The position numbers and the translations under genes were made by a program. A stretch of 9,031 nucleotides of DNA from Nitrososphaerota archaeon (lineage in GTDB: Archaea > Thermoproteota > Nitrososphaeria > Nitrososphaerales > Nitrosopumilaceae): NCBI GenBank assembly GCA_022564385.1, contig JADFLN010000058.1:1-9031 (forward strand). The letters are read 5' to 3'. Shown one piece after another: positions 1 through 5,761 of the stretch. Positions within the stretch are counted from its first letter, which is position 1, and each line of letters begins with the position of its first letter. Under the pieces are notes generated by a model, which did not search any database, was not told the origin of the DNA, and saw only the letters and a program-made list of their open reading frames with translations.

Positions 1-1
1 A

Positions 2-232
2 GTGTTTGTGCGAGATTATGGTTCTCAGTTTAGAATGAAAAGTGAAATGCGAACAATCATGTACGAAGAATTCAAAAAATATGACATCAGGATACCATGG
101 CCTATCCGAACGGTATACCAAGGTGATGAGAAAAGAGAAGCAGAAGAAATTGGAAAATTCGATGAAATGCGTAACCAAGTGGTTAAGAAGTATGGCACCA
201 AAAAGACTGAGGGCACGGCGGAAGAAGATTAA
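2..232 (+). CDS. MscS-family mechanosensitive ion channel, C-terminal fragment (cut by window edge)
   Basis: This is the end of a small-conductance mechanosensitive channel, a membrane pore that opens under osmotic stress. What is visible is the cytoplasmic C-terminal domain. A stretch like FVRDYGSQFRMKSEMR is followed by an amphipathic helix and then by IRIPWPIRTVY at about residues 29-39, which matches the family's closing motif of the form 'gIeIPfPqr.vy'. A charged tail of about 35 residues follows, rich in Glu and Lys. The frame is open to the left edge, so the GTG at position 2 is an internal Val codon and not a start; the membrane helices and pore lie outside the window. It reads in the same direction as prs with a 42-nt gap, so it may or may not belong to the same transcript. 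The family call is fairly secure from the IPWP motif; the subtype and conductance cannot be judged from 76 residues. Confidence 0.8.
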   Translation: MFVRDYGSQFRMKSEMRTIMYEEFKKYDIRIPWPIRTVYQGDEKREAEEIGKFDEMRNQVVKKYGTKKTEGTAEED

Positions 233-238
233 TCTTCT
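223..238. repeat. 16-bp perfect palindrome across the MscS stop codon
   Basis: AGAAGATTAATCTTCT is perfectly self-complementary and is centred on the TAA stop region of the channel gene. As RNA it could fold only if a few central bases stay unpaired. No long T-run follows immediately; there is a TTTT at 267-270. It could be a weak terminator, a protein-binding site ahead of prs, or chance. Confidence 0.4.
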
Positions 239-274
239 CAAAACTTAAGAATCCCATTAGATCACATTTTCTTA

Positions 275-1153
275 TTGAGTAAGATTTCAGTAATTTCAGG
301 AAAATCATCAGAGGATTTAGCAAGAAAATTATCGAGAAGAATAAAAGCAAATCTTGTAAAATCAGAAGTTAAAGTTTTTCCTGATGGAGAAAGTAAAATT
401 ACTCTTAGTGGAAAAATATCAAAAAGAAGATCAATTGTTGTACAGTCAATTTATCCTCCTGTTGATACAAATCTAATTCAGACATTGTCATTAATTTCAA
501 AAGCTAAAGAAATATCATCTGAAGTAATTGCAGTAATTCCATATATGGGATATGCTAGACAAGACAGAGAATTTTTACCAGGAGAAATTATTACGATGAA
601 AGTTCTTGCAAAATTGTTTAAAGGAGTTGGCGCATCAAAAATAATTGCTGTTGATATTCACAGTATAATGAGCCTCAAACACTTTACTATCAAATCAAAG
701 AATGTGACAGCAATTCCAGATCTAGTGAAATATTTTAAGAAATTGAGCCTAAAAAACCCTTTAGTTGTCTCCCCTGATCAAGGTGGAAAAGATAGGGCAA
801 AAGAATTTGCTAAAAAATTTGAATCAGAGTATATTGCTCTAGAAAAAAAGAGAGATAAAAAAACAGGAAAAGTACAAATCAAAACAAAAAATTCAGATAA
901 AGTTGCAGGTAGAGATCTAATCTTAGTTGATGATATGATAAGTACGGGTGGAAGCATAATCAAGGCAACACAATTTCTTAAAAAACAAAAATGTAAGAGA
1001 GTGTATGTTGCATGTACACACGCTCTTTTAATAAACAATGCTGAAAAAAAGATAAGAAAAGCAGGTGTCACAAGAATTATTAGTGCAAATACGATTCCTG
1101 GTAAAACATCAGTTGTTGATGTATCAGATACAATTGCAAAGGCAATAGTATAA
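275..1153 (+). CDS. prs: Ribose-phosphate pyrophosphokinase (PRPP synthase)
   Basis: Makes PRPP from ribose 5-phosphate and ATP in the cytoplasm, feeding purine, pyrimidine, NAD, His and Trp synthesis. At 292 aa it matches the short archaeal form. Family motifs appear in order: FPDGE at 35-39, YARQDR at 93-98, a VDIHS segment with His129, a flexible-loop KKR at 191-193 where the catalytic Lys/Arg pair is expected, and the PRPP-binding loop VDDMISTGGS at 218-227. The start is TTG at 275: it gives the expected short lead into the first strand (KISVISG), no in-frame ATG lies before residue 92, and no alternative start lies closer upstream. No Shine-Dalgarno motif or convincing TATA box is seen in the 42-nt gap before it. 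Its TAA overlaps the ATG of the next gene by one base, so the two are co-transcribed. Confidence 0.96.
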   Translation: MSKISVISGKSSEDLARKLSRRIKANLVKSEVKVFPDGESKITLSGKISKRRSIVVQSIYPPVDTNLIQTLSLISKAKEISSEVIAVIPYMGYARQDREFLPGEIITMKVLAKLFKGVGASKIIAVDIHSIMSLKHFTIKSKNVTAIPDLVKYFKKLSLKNPLVVSPDQGGKDRAKEFAKKFESEYIALEKKRDKKTGKVQIKTKNSDKVAGRDLILVDDMISTGGSIIKATQFLKKQKCKRVYVACTHALLINNAEKKIRKAGVTRIISANTIPGKTSVVDVSDTIAKAIV

Positions 1154-2100
1154 TGCCAGAAAGTTTTTTTATTTTATCTAAAGATTATCCAGAACTTGCA
1201 AGTGATGAAATAATTGCAATATCAAAAATGTATGATAGATTTGCTAAAGCTAAAGTAATTTCTAATTTAGTAATCATCCAATCAAAAACAAGTTGGACTG
1301 AAATTACAAGGCGCGCTTCTTTTGTTAAAGTTTCTGGACAAATATTACGGAAGATGTCAGGATTGTTTTTGGACGAGAATAATTTTCAAATATTAAAAAA
1401 TGCAAATACATTTGTTTGTAGAATAATTAATTTATCAACAAAGCAATTTGATATTCCAGAATTAGAAAATTCTATGGGTGATATGATATCAAAGTTCTCA
1501 CATGCAAAAGTAGAGTTAGAAGATCCTGATATTACAATATATCTAATTTTTACAGATAGGGAGAGCTTCTTTGGATTTTCAAAACGAGTCATAAAAATAA
1601 ACAGGCCAAAGAAAATCAAAAATCATCCTCATGAATTAGATTGGAAACTAACAAGAGTTATGATAAACTTGATTGGGTTAAAAGAGGGGGAGACAGTATG
1701 TGATCCATTTTGTGGAACTGGTACAACACTTTTAGAGGCTGAATCTATGGGTATCCATGCAATTGGATTAGATTTTGACGAAAAAATGTACAAGATTTCA
1801 AAAGAAAATCTAAAGGCAAATGGGTATAAATCAAAGGTTTTCAAATCAGATTTTCAAGAATTGTCAAAAATCTCTGAAAAATTTGATGGAATTGTCACTG
1901 ACTTGCCATATGGAATAGCATCAAAAGTATCAGAAAAACCAGAAGAAATCCTAAAGAAATTTTTCTCAATTCTGCCTAAACGTAAGAGAATGGCAATTAT
2001 GTACAAAAAAGAATTGGATAGTAATTTGGAGTTAGGTGGATTAAAGAAATATGAAATCTATAGGCATAAAAGCTTGACAAGAACAATTTTGATTAAATGA
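1153..2100 (+). CDS. trmG10: tRNA (guanine-10-N2)-methyltransferase, Trm-G10/TRM11 family
   Basis: Probably adds one or two methyl groups from S-adenosylmethionine to N2 of G10 in tRNA, which stabilises the tRNA core. The N-terminal half (about residues 1-150) begins with SFFILSKDYPELASDEI, typical of the TRM11/Trm-G10 N-domain, and leads into a THUMP-like RNA-binding region. A linker (RPKKIKNHPHELDWKLTR, 151-168) precedes the Rossmann-fold methyltransferase. SAM-binding motif I is DPFCGTGTTLLEA at 184-196; an acidic LDFDE lies at 206-210; catalytic motif IV is DLPYG at 250-254, in place of the more usual (D/N)PPY. The length of 315 aa suits the archaeal family. The gene overlaps prs by 1 nt and rnz by 4 nt (ATGA). 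The family is clear; mono- versus dimethylation cannot be told from sequence, and a related THUMP methyltransferase acting on another tRNA guanosine is the main alternative. Confidence 0.85.
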   Translation: MPESFFILSKDYPELASDEIIAISKMYDRFAKAKVISNLVIIQSKTSWTEITRRASFVKVSGQILRKMSGLFLDENNFQILKNANTFVCRIINLSTKQFDIPELENSMGDMISKFSHAKVELEDPDITIYLIFTDRESFFGFSKRVIKINRPKKIKNHPHELDWKLTRVMINLIGLKEGETVCDPFCGTGTTLLEAESMGIHAIGLDFDEKMYKISKENLKANGYKSKVFKSDFQELSKISEKFDGIVTDLPYGIASKVSEKPEEILKKFFSILPKRKRMAIMYKKELDSNLELGGLKKYEIYRHKSLTRTILIK

Positions 2101-2996
2101 AACTTGTATTCTTAGGAACATCAGCATCCAGACCCACTGAAAACAGAGGACTATCTTGTATTTGTTTAGAAAGAGATGGGGAGATCTTAATGTTTGATGC
2201 AGGAGAAGCTGCACAAATTTCCTATATTAAATCGGGTTTAGGATGGAACAAAAAAATGAAAATGTTTGTTACACATCTACATGGAGATCACTGTGTAGGG
2301 ATTCTAGGATTATTACAAACAATGTCTATGGAAAACAGAACCGAGACTTTGGAAATTTTTGGCCCAAGTGGAATTGATGAATTCATTGCAGCGAACATTA
2401 AAATATTAAATTTTGGATTATCATTTCCTATTTTAATAACTATTATCAAAGAAGGGAAAATTTTGGAGAACAAAAAATTTTCAATGTATGCATGCAAAGC
2501 AAATCACTCAGTCACTGCATTTTCATATCTATTTGAAGAAAAAGACAAGCCTGGAAGATTTAATGTTGAAAAAGCTAAGGATCTAGGCATACCTGAAGGA
2601 GAACTGTGGAATAAATTACAAAATGGAAATGAAATTATCATTAATGAAAAAACAATAAAACCAAGTCAGGTGTTAGGAGAAAAACGTCCAGGTAAAAAAA
2701 TAGGAATTTCAGGTGATACAATGCCTACCAAAGAATTAGAAAAATTTTTTGAGAAATGTGATTATCTTGTATTTGATTCTACATTTCTTGATGAAGAAAA
2801 ACAAAGAGCACAAGATACATGTCATTCTACTGCAAAACAAGCTGCAACTTTAGGTAGAAATGCAAAAGTAAAAAATTTAATTCTAACACATTTTTCAGCT
2901 AGATACAAAGATGAAGTTGGACATTTGAGAGAAGCACAAGAAATTCATCATTCAGTAATAACTGCAAGAGATCTTTTAGAAATAGAAATTAAATGA
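2097..2996 (+). CDS. rnz: Ribonuclease Z (tRNA 3'-endonuclease)
   Basis: Zinc-dependent endonuclease that removes the 3' trailer from pre-tRNA just after the discriminator base, leaving an end ready for CCA addition. It is a short-form (RNase Z-S) metallo-beta-lactamase protein of 299 aa. Visible features: N-terminal MKLVFLGTSASRPTENRG; the metal motif HLHGDH with His60, His62, Asp64 and His65; His137 in KANHSV; Asp207 in ISGDT; an HST motif at His243; and THFSARY with His265. All expected zinc ligands are present. A low-similarity insert between residues about 90 and 200 fits the flexible-arm region in position. The gene overlaps its upstream methyltransferase neighbour and its downstream sirtuin neighbour by ATGA, arguing for translational coupling. 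The tRNA-Pro gene and the cca gene in this window lack and supply CCA respectively, so this enzyme's product feeds Cca directly. Confidence 0.95.
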   Translation: MKLVFLGTSASRPTENRGLSCICLERDGEILMFDAGEAAQISYIKSGLGWNKKMKMFVTHLHGDHCVGILGLLQTMSMENRTETLEIFGPSGIDEFIAANIKILNFGLSFPILITIIKEGKILENKKFSMYACKANHSVTAFSYLFEEKDKPGRFNVEKAKDLGIPEGELWNKLQNGNEIIINEKTIKPSQVLGEKRPGKKIGISGDTMPTKELEKFFEKCDYLVFDSTFLDEEKQRAQDTCHSTAKQAATLGRNAKVKNLILTHFSARYKDEVGHLREAQEIHHSVITARDLLEIEIK

Positions 2997-3721
2997 GAAT
3001 GTTTGAAATAATTAAAGATCAAATTAAAGATATTAAGAAAATTGTATTTGTTACAGGGGCTGGAATTTCACAAGAAAGTGGGATCCCGACATTTAGAGGG
3101 AAGGATGGATTGTGGAGAAACTATGATGTAATGAAATTAGCTACAATTGACGCATTTTATGATAATCCAAAATTGGTTTGGGAATGGTATAATGAAAGAA
3201 GAAAGAATATCTTTACTGCACAACCAAATCTTGGTCACAAGGCAATTGCTGAACTTGAAAAATATGCGAATGTAGTGATATTAACACAAAATATTGATGG
3301 ACTTCACCAAAAGGCTGGTAGTTCAGAAGTGTTGGAATTACATGGAAGTATTATAAAGATCAAGTGTTCGGTTTGTGATTTTAAAGATGAAATGGTGACA
3401 GAATTTTCTGAAATTCCACCATTATGTAAATGTGGAAATATACTTAGGCCGGATGTAGTCTGGTTTGGGGAATCTTTACCACAAGATGTATGGCAAAAAG
3501 CCGTGATTTTTGCAAATGAATGTGATTTGATGATAATTGCTGGCACATCTCTTGTTGTATCACCTGCAAATACATTACCAATCTATGCAAAACAAAATAA
3601 TGCAATATTGATAGAAGTCAACCCAGAAGATACTGAAATGTCATCAGAGATGGATTTAGTTATAAGAAATACAAGTGCAAATTCACTACCTGAATTTGTT
3701 ACAATGTTTAAAGAAAACTAA
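2993..3721 (+). CDS. cobB: Sir2-family NAD-dependent protein deacylase, class III (SIRT5/CobB-like)
   Basis: Removes acyl groups from lysine using NAD, giving nicotinamide and O-acyl-ADP-ribose. The Rossmann NAD motif GAGISQESGIPTFRG is at 22-36, TQNIDGLH at 98-105, the catalytic His117 in ELHGS, and RPDVVWFGE at 152-160. A zinc knuckle uses Cys125 and Cys128, then Cys145 and Cys147; the second pair is C-x-C, not the textbook C-x2-C. Tyr66 and Arg69 (YNERR) form the Y-x-x-R signature of class III sirtuins, which bind succinyl or malonyl groups, so desuccinylase or broad deacylase activity is inferred beside deacetylation. In archaea, chromatin proteins such as Alba or metabolic enzymes are possible targets; nothing here shows which. 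Starts by ATGA overlap with rnz; a second ATG six bases later is also possible. It is the last gene of the prs operon. Confidence 0.93.
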   Translation: MRMFEIIKDQIKDIKKIVFVTGAGISQESGIPTFRGKDGLWRNYDVMKLATIDAFYDNPKLVWEWYNERRKNIFTAQPNLGHKAIAELEKYANVVILTQNIDGLHQKAGSSEVLELHGSIIKIKCSVCDFKDEMVTEFSEIPPLCKCGNILRPDVVWFGESLPQDVWQKAVIFANECDLMIIAGTSLVVSPANTLPIYAKQNNAILIEVNPEDTEMSSEMDLVIRNTSANSLPEFVTMFKEN

Positions 3722-3764
3722 ATAATTATTGAAAAATATGCCAACAGTTTTTGAATCATAGTCA
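3722..3764. terminator. Short convergent gap with T5 tracts on both strands
   Basis: The 43-nt gap between the convergent sirtuin gene and the small membrane protein holds a plus-strand T5 at 3748-3752 and a minus-strand T5 (A5 on plus, 3732-3736). Archaeal transcription can stop at short U-runs, so each tract may end one of the two facing operons. AATAATTATT at 3721-3730 is a 10-bp palindrome but simple AT sequence. The call rests on position and T-runs only; no stable hairpin is seen. Confidence 0.35.
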
Positions 3765-4121
3765 TCACCAATCTGTAAAAATATTTTTAATGGATTCAAT
3801 AGGATTAAAATTTGAAATCTCTTCAGAAATGATTTTTTGAGATGATTCTTTTACTTCAGAGACTTCATTAGTAATCTTGTTTCCAGCTTCACTAATTTCA
3901 TTAGTTATAGAATTGCTTGTTTTATCCACTATTTTATCAATTGATGAATCAATTCTTTGTTCTACAGAATCTGAAGCTATAGAACCAAAGTTGGATACAT
4001 CATCAATTAAAGAATCAAATACGGTAGCAGAAGTTAAGGGAAATATGTTATTAATTTCTGTGGAGAATATCATGCCTCCCAAAATCACAATACCAGCTAT
4101 TATGCCTAATTTTATGAACAT
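3765..4121 (-). CDS. Small membrane-anchored helical protein with 11-residue repeats, function unknown
   Basis: I do not recognise this 118-aa protein. One hydrophobic segment lies at about residues 4-20 (LGIIAGIVILGGMIF), suggesting a signal anchor or single transmembrane helix. The rest is polar, nearly free of aromatics and predicted to be helical. From residue 69 to 101 it shows an 11-residue period: ITNEISE at 72-78 recurs as ITNEVSE at 83-89, and KIISEEIS follows at 96-103. Such periods occur in amphipathic helices that lie on membranes or form shallow coiled coils. It ends in IFTDW followed by two tandem stop codons (TGATGA). The ATG at 4121 is the first Met and directly precedes the hydrophobic segment. 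It sits downstream of the UPF0201/UPF0200 pair on the same strand, separated by terminator-like sequence, so it is probably transcribed alone. Real-gene status rests on the TM-plus-helix design and its fit in the gap. Confidence 0.7.
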   Translation of the reverse strand: MFIKLGIIAGIVILGGMIFSTEINNIFPLTSATVFDSLIDDVSNFGSIASDSVEQRIDSSIDKIVDKTSNSITNEISEAGNKITNEVSEVKESSQKIISEEISNFNPIESIKNIFTDW

Positions 4122-4132
4122 TAAGTAATAAT

Positions 4133-4152
4133 TCTAAAAAAAGGATTTTAGA
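4133..4152 (-). promoter_or_regulatory. 7-bp inverted repeat with T7 tract just upstream of the membrane-protein gene
   Basis: TCTAAAA (4133-4139) is repeated inverted as TTTTAGA (4146-4152) around a 6-nt loop. It lies 12-31 nt upstream of the minus-strand ATG at 4121, where a TATA element would be expected for a near-leaderless transcript; the AT-rich TCTAAAATCC is a weak candidate box. On the minus strand it also contains T7 (4136-4142), so it could instead be a second terminator for the UPF0201 transcript. Confidence 0.35.
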
Positions 4153-4160
4153 TTCAAACT

Positions 4161-4186
4161 AAAAAAATATTCAAAAATGATTGAAT
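4161..4186 (-). terminator. Hairpin plus T7 terminator downstream of the UPF0200/UPF0201 operon
   Basis: Read on the minus strand, ATTCAA and TTGAAT (4186-4181 and 4174-4169) form a 6-bp stem with a 6-nt loop; after one A and one T a run of seven T follows (4167-4161). It begins 9 nt beyond the TAG stop of the UPF0201 gene. The layout is that of an intrinsic terminator, though the stem is AT-rich; in archaea the T-run alone may be enough. Confidence 0.6.
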
Positions 4187-4194
4187 TTTCTTAG

Positions 4195-4602
4195 CTAAGT
4201 TTCATCATATCCTGAAACAATCCAGTCAATTATTCTATCAATATGTACTGAAGTAAGAATTACTTTAATTGGTCCTAGTGGAGATTCATCTGTTTTTTCA
4301 CAAATTGCTATTTTTTCAACAAAAGCTGCTTGTTTATTTAGATAAAACCAAGTTGTATCATTTTCTAAATTTTTTTCAAGATTACGTCTATAAATTTTTT
4401 GAGTTTGTTTTGTATGTATTGTTTCAAAAATCTTTTCTAAAGACTTGAGATCATTTGATTGAGCACTAATTGAAACATTTTCAGTTTTTATGGTTGAGTA
4501 TGGAAAAATATTTAAAATTGCTTTTTGAATTTTTTCTGGATCCTCAGAGGGATTTACTGAACAAAACATTTCTATTTTGCAACTAATACTTGGAATTTTC
4601 AT
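4195..4602 (-). CDS. UPF0201 family protein (putative RNA-binding)
   Basis: A conserved archaeal protein of unknown function. Near the N-terminus it has the family pattern of a beta strand then 'NPSEDPEKIQKAILNIFP' (about residues 15-32), followed by an alternating strand/helix layout and a C-terminal VHIDRIIDWIVSG. Related proteins have been described as resembling RNA-binding folds such as ribosomal protein L5 or exosome-associated domains; that is family knowledge, not visible here. I chose the ATG at 4602 (135 aa) because its ATGA overlaps the stop of the upstream gene by 4 nt, the same coupling as at other junctions in this window. A TTG three codons earlier (4611) would give 138 aa. It forms a two-gene unit with the UPF0200 kinase-like gene and ends before a terminator hairpin. 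RNA binding is an inference. Confidence 0.8.
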   Translation of the reverse strand: MKIPSISCKIEMFCSVNPSEDPEKIQKAILNIFPYSTIKTENVSISAQSNDLKSLEKIFETIHTKQTQKIYRRNLEKNLENDTTWFYLNKQAAFVEKIAICEKTDESPLGPIKVILTSVHIDRIIDWIVSGYDET

Positions 4603-5147
4603 TCTATCCAACTTTGAATAATCTTAAATGCAGTTTCTACTAATTTGTCTTTTGTTAAATCAATATTTGATATTGCATAATCTGATAATGCAATTGGATT
4701 ACTGATTCCAACACCTAATTCACGGTTATCTCTTTCATTAAAGTGATCTTTTGTTTGAGGGTCATCTAATCTTCCTCTTTTTTGTAAAAAATTAAATCGA
4801 GTATCAGTTGATGCATGAATTGCTAGTAGTTTTACATTACCAAATTTTCTAAGAACTTGTATCTCATCATTAGATCTTACTCCATCAATTAGTATCACAC
4901 TTGCAGTGGAGGTTTCTATTTGTGGTTTGATTAATTTTGCCACTGCACCAGGACCATTTTTTTCCCTAAGCTCAAGCATTAGTTTTCCAAGATTAGAACT
5001 AGTTAGTTCCAAATTTCTTTTTGTAGCTTCTTCCCTAACTGCATTTCCCATATTGATAATGTCATATCCTTTTGGCTTCAATCCTTCAGCAATAGTAGTT
5101 TTACCAGCCCCAGGCATGCCTGTTAAGCATATAATTAATTTTGCCAA
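4599..5147 (-). CDS. UPF0200 family P-loop nucleotide kinase-like protein (dephospho-CoA kinase related)
   Basis: A 182-aa P-loop NTPase of the nucleoside-monophosphate-kinase fold. The Walker A motif is GMPGAGKT at 10-17 with Lys16 as the phosphate-binding lysine; ILIDGVRSNDE at 85-95 matches the family's second acidic motif; an Arg-rich lid reads KRGRLDDP at 123-130; and a C-terminal DYAISN (157-162) is where this fold usually has its adenine-side strand. Databases often call such proteins dephospho-CoA kinase-like, but the archaeal enzyme shown to do that job belongs to a different (DUF359) family, so the substrate is open. The start is TTG at 5147, giving the expected few residues before the first beta strand; the next Met is inside the P-loop. 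A TATA-like TTTATAAT on the minus strand (5198-5191) lies 44-51 nt upstream. It is coupled to UPF0201 by ATGA. Confidence 0.87.
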   Translation of the reverse strand: MAKLIICLTGMPGAGKTTIAEGLKPKGYDIINMGNAVREEATKRNLELTSSNLGKLMLELREKNGPGAVAKLIKPQIETSTASVILIDGVRSNDEIQVLRKFGNVKLLAIHASTDTRFNFLQKRGRLDDPQTKDHFNERDNRELGVGISNPIALSDYAISNIDLTKDKLVETAFKIIQSWIE

Positions 5148-5190
5148 TACATATCAAAAAAGAGGCTGGTCTATGAAGCTACCGGAAATT

Positions 5191-5198
5191 ATTATAAA
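5191..5198. promoter_or_regulatory. Bidirectional TATA-like element between UPF0200 and thpR
   Basis: The plus strand reads ATTATAAA and the minus strand TTTATAAT, the latter close to the archaeal TATA consensus. For thpR (ATG 5219) the box is centred about 24 nt before the start codon, which fits leaderless transcription. For the divergent UPF0200 gene (TTG 5147) it lies 44-51 nt upstream, giving an inferred leader of about 20 nt. A purine run (GGAAA, 5184-5188) just upstream in the plus direction could act as a BRE. The palindrome CTTTAAAG at 5203-5210 is an alternative AT box. The gap between the genes is 71 nt. Confidence 0.55.
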
Positions 5199-5218
5199 GA
5201 TACTTTAAAGAATGTTAT

Positions 5219-5761
5219 ATGCGAACTTTTGTAGCAATTGAAATCACAAATGATATTATTATTAATTCCATAAAAAAATTTCAAACTGAAATTAACATTA
5301 ATGCAAAACCCATAGAATCAAAAAATTTTCATTTTACTTTACAATTCTTAGGTGAAATTTCAGAGGAGATTTCACAAAAAATTATTCAGGCACTTCGTAA
5401 GATTGAATTTTCAAGTTTTAGTGTAAACTTGAAAGGTGTAGGTGCATTTCCCAAACCTAAATTTCCAAGAGTAATTTGGGTTGGAACAGATAATGATGGA
5501 GGAAATATGCTAATTCAATTATCAAAAAAAGTTGAAAAAGCATTAGAGCCTTTAGGATTTTTTTCAAACAAGCCATTCAAATCCCATATCACAATTTTTA
5601 GAATTAAAAAGAAGATTGAAGATATAACAAATGAATTGAATAATCATAAAACAGTAGATTTTGGAATTCAAGAAGTTACTAATATTAAATTAAAAAAAAG
5701 TGAACTTACATCAAATGGCCCAATCTATTCTGATTTAGAGGAGATTAAAGCAGTAAAATGA
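5219..5761 (+). CDS. thpR: RNA 2',3'-cyclic phosphodiesterase / 2'-5' RNA ligase
   Basis: Member of the 2H phosphoesterase superfamily, which opens 2',3'-cyclic phosphates to 2'-phosphates and can join tRNA-type ends through a 2'-5' bond in vitro. Both signature tetrads are intact: HFTL at 38-41 in NFHFTLQFLGE and HITI at 123-126 in FKSHITIFRIK, supplying His38, Thr40, His123 and Thr125. The length of 180 aa and the start MRTFVAIEI fit the family exactly. The ATG at 5219 has no Shine-Dalgarno motif but has a TATA-like box about 24 nt ahead, so the transcript is probably leaderless. It overlaps cca by ATGA (4 nt). I recall the same pairing in Pyrococcus, which supports a link to tRNA ends, though the cellular substrate of this family in archaea is unsettled. 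Regulation beyond the shared divergent promoter is not visible. Confidence 0.95.
   Translation: MRTFVAIEITNDIIINSIKKFQTEININAKPIESKNFHFTLQFLGEISEEISQKIIQALRKIEFSSFSVNLKGVGAFPKPKFPRVIWVGTDNDGGNMLIQLSKKVEKALEPLGFFSNKPFKSHITIFRIKKKIEDITNELNNHKTVDFGIQEVTNIKLKKSELTSNGPIYSDLEEIKAVK

Noticed and set aside
778..1071. 97-aa minus-strand open frame inside prs
   Set aside because: It lies wholly opposite the conserved PRPP-binding region; its hydrophobic look comes from reading AT-rich Lys/Ile codons in reverse.
1900..1914. DLPYG in motif IV as a sign of an inactive methyltransferase
   Set aside because: The key Asp/Asn, Pro and Tyr are kept; variation at the second position is tolerated in this methyltransferase group.
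3425..3433. Damaged zinc knuckle in the sirtuin (C-x-C instead of C-x2-C)
   Set aside because: The four cysteines are all present and the shortened second pair occurs, as far as I recall, in other class III bacterial and archaeal sirtuins; not evidence of decay.
3735..3768. Possible C/D-box guide RNA: minus-strand GTGATGA resembles a C box
   Set aside because: It coincides with the Trp codon and tandem stops TGA TGA of the membrane protein, and no CTGA D box follows at a suitable distance.
3877..4128. 83-aa plus-strand open frame opposite the small membrane protein
   Set aside because: The minus-strand frame has a sensible anchor helix plus repeats and fills the gap exactly; the plus frame shows no structure of its own.
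4600..4611. TTG at 4611 as start of the UPF0201 gene (138 aa)
   Set aside because: The ATG at 4602 gives the 4-nt ATGA overlap seen at other junctions here and needs no rare start; the three extra residues add no family motif.
4906..5208. 100-aa plus-strand open frame opposite the UPF0200 gene
   Set aside because: It is the complement of a gene with a clear P-loop and lid motif, has no recognisable features, and its codons mirror the real frame.
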